Source of the DNA: Rudanella sp.
Lineage (GTDB): Bacteria; Bacteroidota; Bacteroidia; Cytophagales; Spirosomataceae
NCBI GenBank assembly: GCA_026785985.1
Contig: JAJAYX010000560.1
Location: 1 to 5,344, forward strand
Length of the DNA stretch: 5,344 nucleotides
Reading direction: 5' to 3'
A program made the position numbers and the translations under genes. Under the pieces are notes generated by a model that made no database searches, had not been told where the DNA came from, and saw nothing but the letters and a program-made list of their open reading frames with translations. Positions 4,223 through 5,344 of this stretch are shown in pieces (position 1 is the stretch's first letter; each line of letters opens with the position of its first letter).

Positions 4223-5344
4223 TTATTTTCCCTTACTTTCTTTCTCCTTGAGGGCGGCCCGCTGATCGTCGCGGAGGGTTGGGTATTTGATGCCCAACTG
4301 CTCTAAGTACGTTTTGTATTTCGACGGGTCGTAATAAAACGGACTCAGTTTGGGTTTGAAATCGGCCATGATCTTCTGGTTCAGATAGATCGCCGGAAAC
4401 TCTTTGGGCGAAATCAGGGGGGTATATTTCTGGTCTTTGGTCTGCTCGGTATTATAATAGGCCCAGGCGTTTTTGATGATATCGGGCTTCAATAGCAAGT
4501 CCAGAATGGTCATGGCTTCGGCTTTGGCTCCGGCCACAACACCCTTGTGGGCAATGGGTGTCGCCATCGAAATAGCGTTGCTCCAGTGGTGACCCGGTAA
4601 GTCGGGAATGTTGCTTGGGTAGCGCAGAACGATGGTCGGCAGCGACCACGAGATGTCGGCAATATCGTCGGAGCCACCCGTGAGCGGCACGTATGTTTGA
4701 CCACCCATCATCATGGTCGGAGCAGTGCCGGCGGGCAGTCCAATGCTGTCTAATTTCACGGCTAAACCCTCTTCTTTAAGAGCCTGAAGCTCTTTTTGGG
4801 TGGCCTTGGCCAGCATCTGATCCTCTGGCGACCAGGTTGGCAGACCCACCTTGCGGATATTGTCGTACATGGCTTCGGCAATGGGCTTGTTGAAATGCCC
4901 CGGCCATGCCGACCCCAGAATCTCATACGTAAACCTGGTGTCGGTCATCAGGGCGGCCCCTTCGGCCATTTTCACGCCCGTCTCAAACAACTTCTTGATT
5001 TTCAGGTAGCTGCGTTCCCGGAAATAATACCAGACAGCCGCTTTAGACGGCACTACATTAGGTTGGTCGCCCCCGTCGGAGATTACATAGTGCGAGCGTT
5101 GGGTCAGTTCGAGGTGTTCGCGCCGGAAGTTCCAGCCAATGTTCATCAGCTCAACGGCATCCAATGCACTTCGGCCCCGCCAGGGCGCGCCAGCCGCGTG
5201 TGCTGCCGACCCCTCGAAATTGAACTTCACCGACACCAAACCGTTGTTGCCCGCGTCGCCATACGACGTGCCGAGGTTATTGCCTACGTGGGTGAAAATG
5301 CAGGCATCGACATCCTTGAAATAGCCATCCCGAATATAAAAGGC
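4223..5344 (-). CDS. M20-family amidohydrolase, AbgB-like (5' end outside window)
   Basis: The frame is open to the window edge, giving 373 C-terminal residues. The TTG at 5239 is an internal Leu codon, not a start, because the upstream residues (ending THVGNNLGTSYGDAGNNG) are in family. Visible features, numbered from the edge, are the dimerisation (lid) domain with FEGSAAHAAGAPWRGRSALDA (conserved His49), NVVPSKAAVWYYFR (96-109), GGSDDIADISW (223-233) and PGHHW (250-254). The last two resemble metal-site and substrate-site regions of p-aminobenzoyl-glutamate hydrolase subunit B and related M20 amidohydrolases. The catalytic N-terminal half with most zinc ligands is outside the window. A C-terminal extension of about 80 residues, Lys- and Tyr-rich, follows the peptidase fold. 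The likely reaction is hydrolysis of an N-acyl or peptide amide bond. The substrate cannot be read from sequence, and whether the protein is exported depends on the missing N-terminus. Confidence 0.92.
   Translation of the reverse strand, partial: AFYIRDGYFKDVDACIFTHVGNNLGTSYGDAGNNGLVSVKFNFEGSAAHAAGAPWRGRSALDAVELMNIGWNFRREHLELTQRSHYVISDGGDQPNVVPSKAAVWYYFRERSYLKIKKLFETGVKMAEGAALMTDTRFTYEILGSAWPGHFNKPIAEAMYDNIRKVGLPTWSPEDQMLAKATQKELQALKEEGLAVKLDSIGLPAGTAPTMMMGGQTYVPLTGGSDDIADISWSLPTIVLRYPSNIPDLPGHHWSNAISMATPIAHKGVVAGAKAEAMTILDLLLKPDIIKNAWAYYNTEQTKDQKYTPLISPKEFPAIYLNQKIMADFKPKLSPFYYDPSKYKTYLEQLGIKYPTLRDDQRAALKEKESKGK

Noticed and set aside
1..5344. CRISPR array, tRNA or rRNA genes, complete insertion sequence.
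   Set aside because: I saw no regularly spaced direct DNA repeats, no tRNA-like cloverleaf sequence and no transposase reading frame in the window.

Overview
The window looks like a chromosomal piece of a Bacteroidota bacterium, most likely of the order Cytophagales (Spirosoma-like). That placement is inferred from four things: the surface-protein families, a promoter of the Bacteroidota TTG/TAnnTTTG type, the lack of Shine-Dalgarno motifs before clear starts, and moderate GC in the housekeeping genes. No taxonomic marker gene is present.

Positions 1-2050 (plus strand) form an accessory, AT-richer block. It opens with the tail of a secreted metzincin-type metalloprotease. Two bases later comes a secreted repeat protein with a YadA-like head and a C-terminal coiled coil. 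A DUF6934-type gene follows, overlapping by four bases an unlisted 52-codon gene. This pair is the least understood part of the window.

Positions 2087-5344 are the housekeeping block. On the minus strand, greA is followed by a HIT-family nucleotide hydrolase/transferase, with a perfect 11-bp palindrome between them. fmt (methionyl-tRNA formyltransferase) diverges from greA across a 252-bp spacer. fmt converges on a 5'-truncated AbgB-like M20 amidohydrolase, with an 8-bp inverted repeat between the two stop codons.

The best regulatory observation lies in the greA-fmt spacer. On the minus strand it holds a good Bacteroidota promoter about 180 bases before greA, then a textbook intrinsic terminator (7-bp stem, long U tract) ending 38 bases before the greA start codon. 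No minus-strand gene lies upstream for it to terminate, so it most simply acts as a leader attenuator that releases a short RNA. This recalls the terminated greA leader RNAs (GraL) of E. coli, although no sequence homology is claimed.
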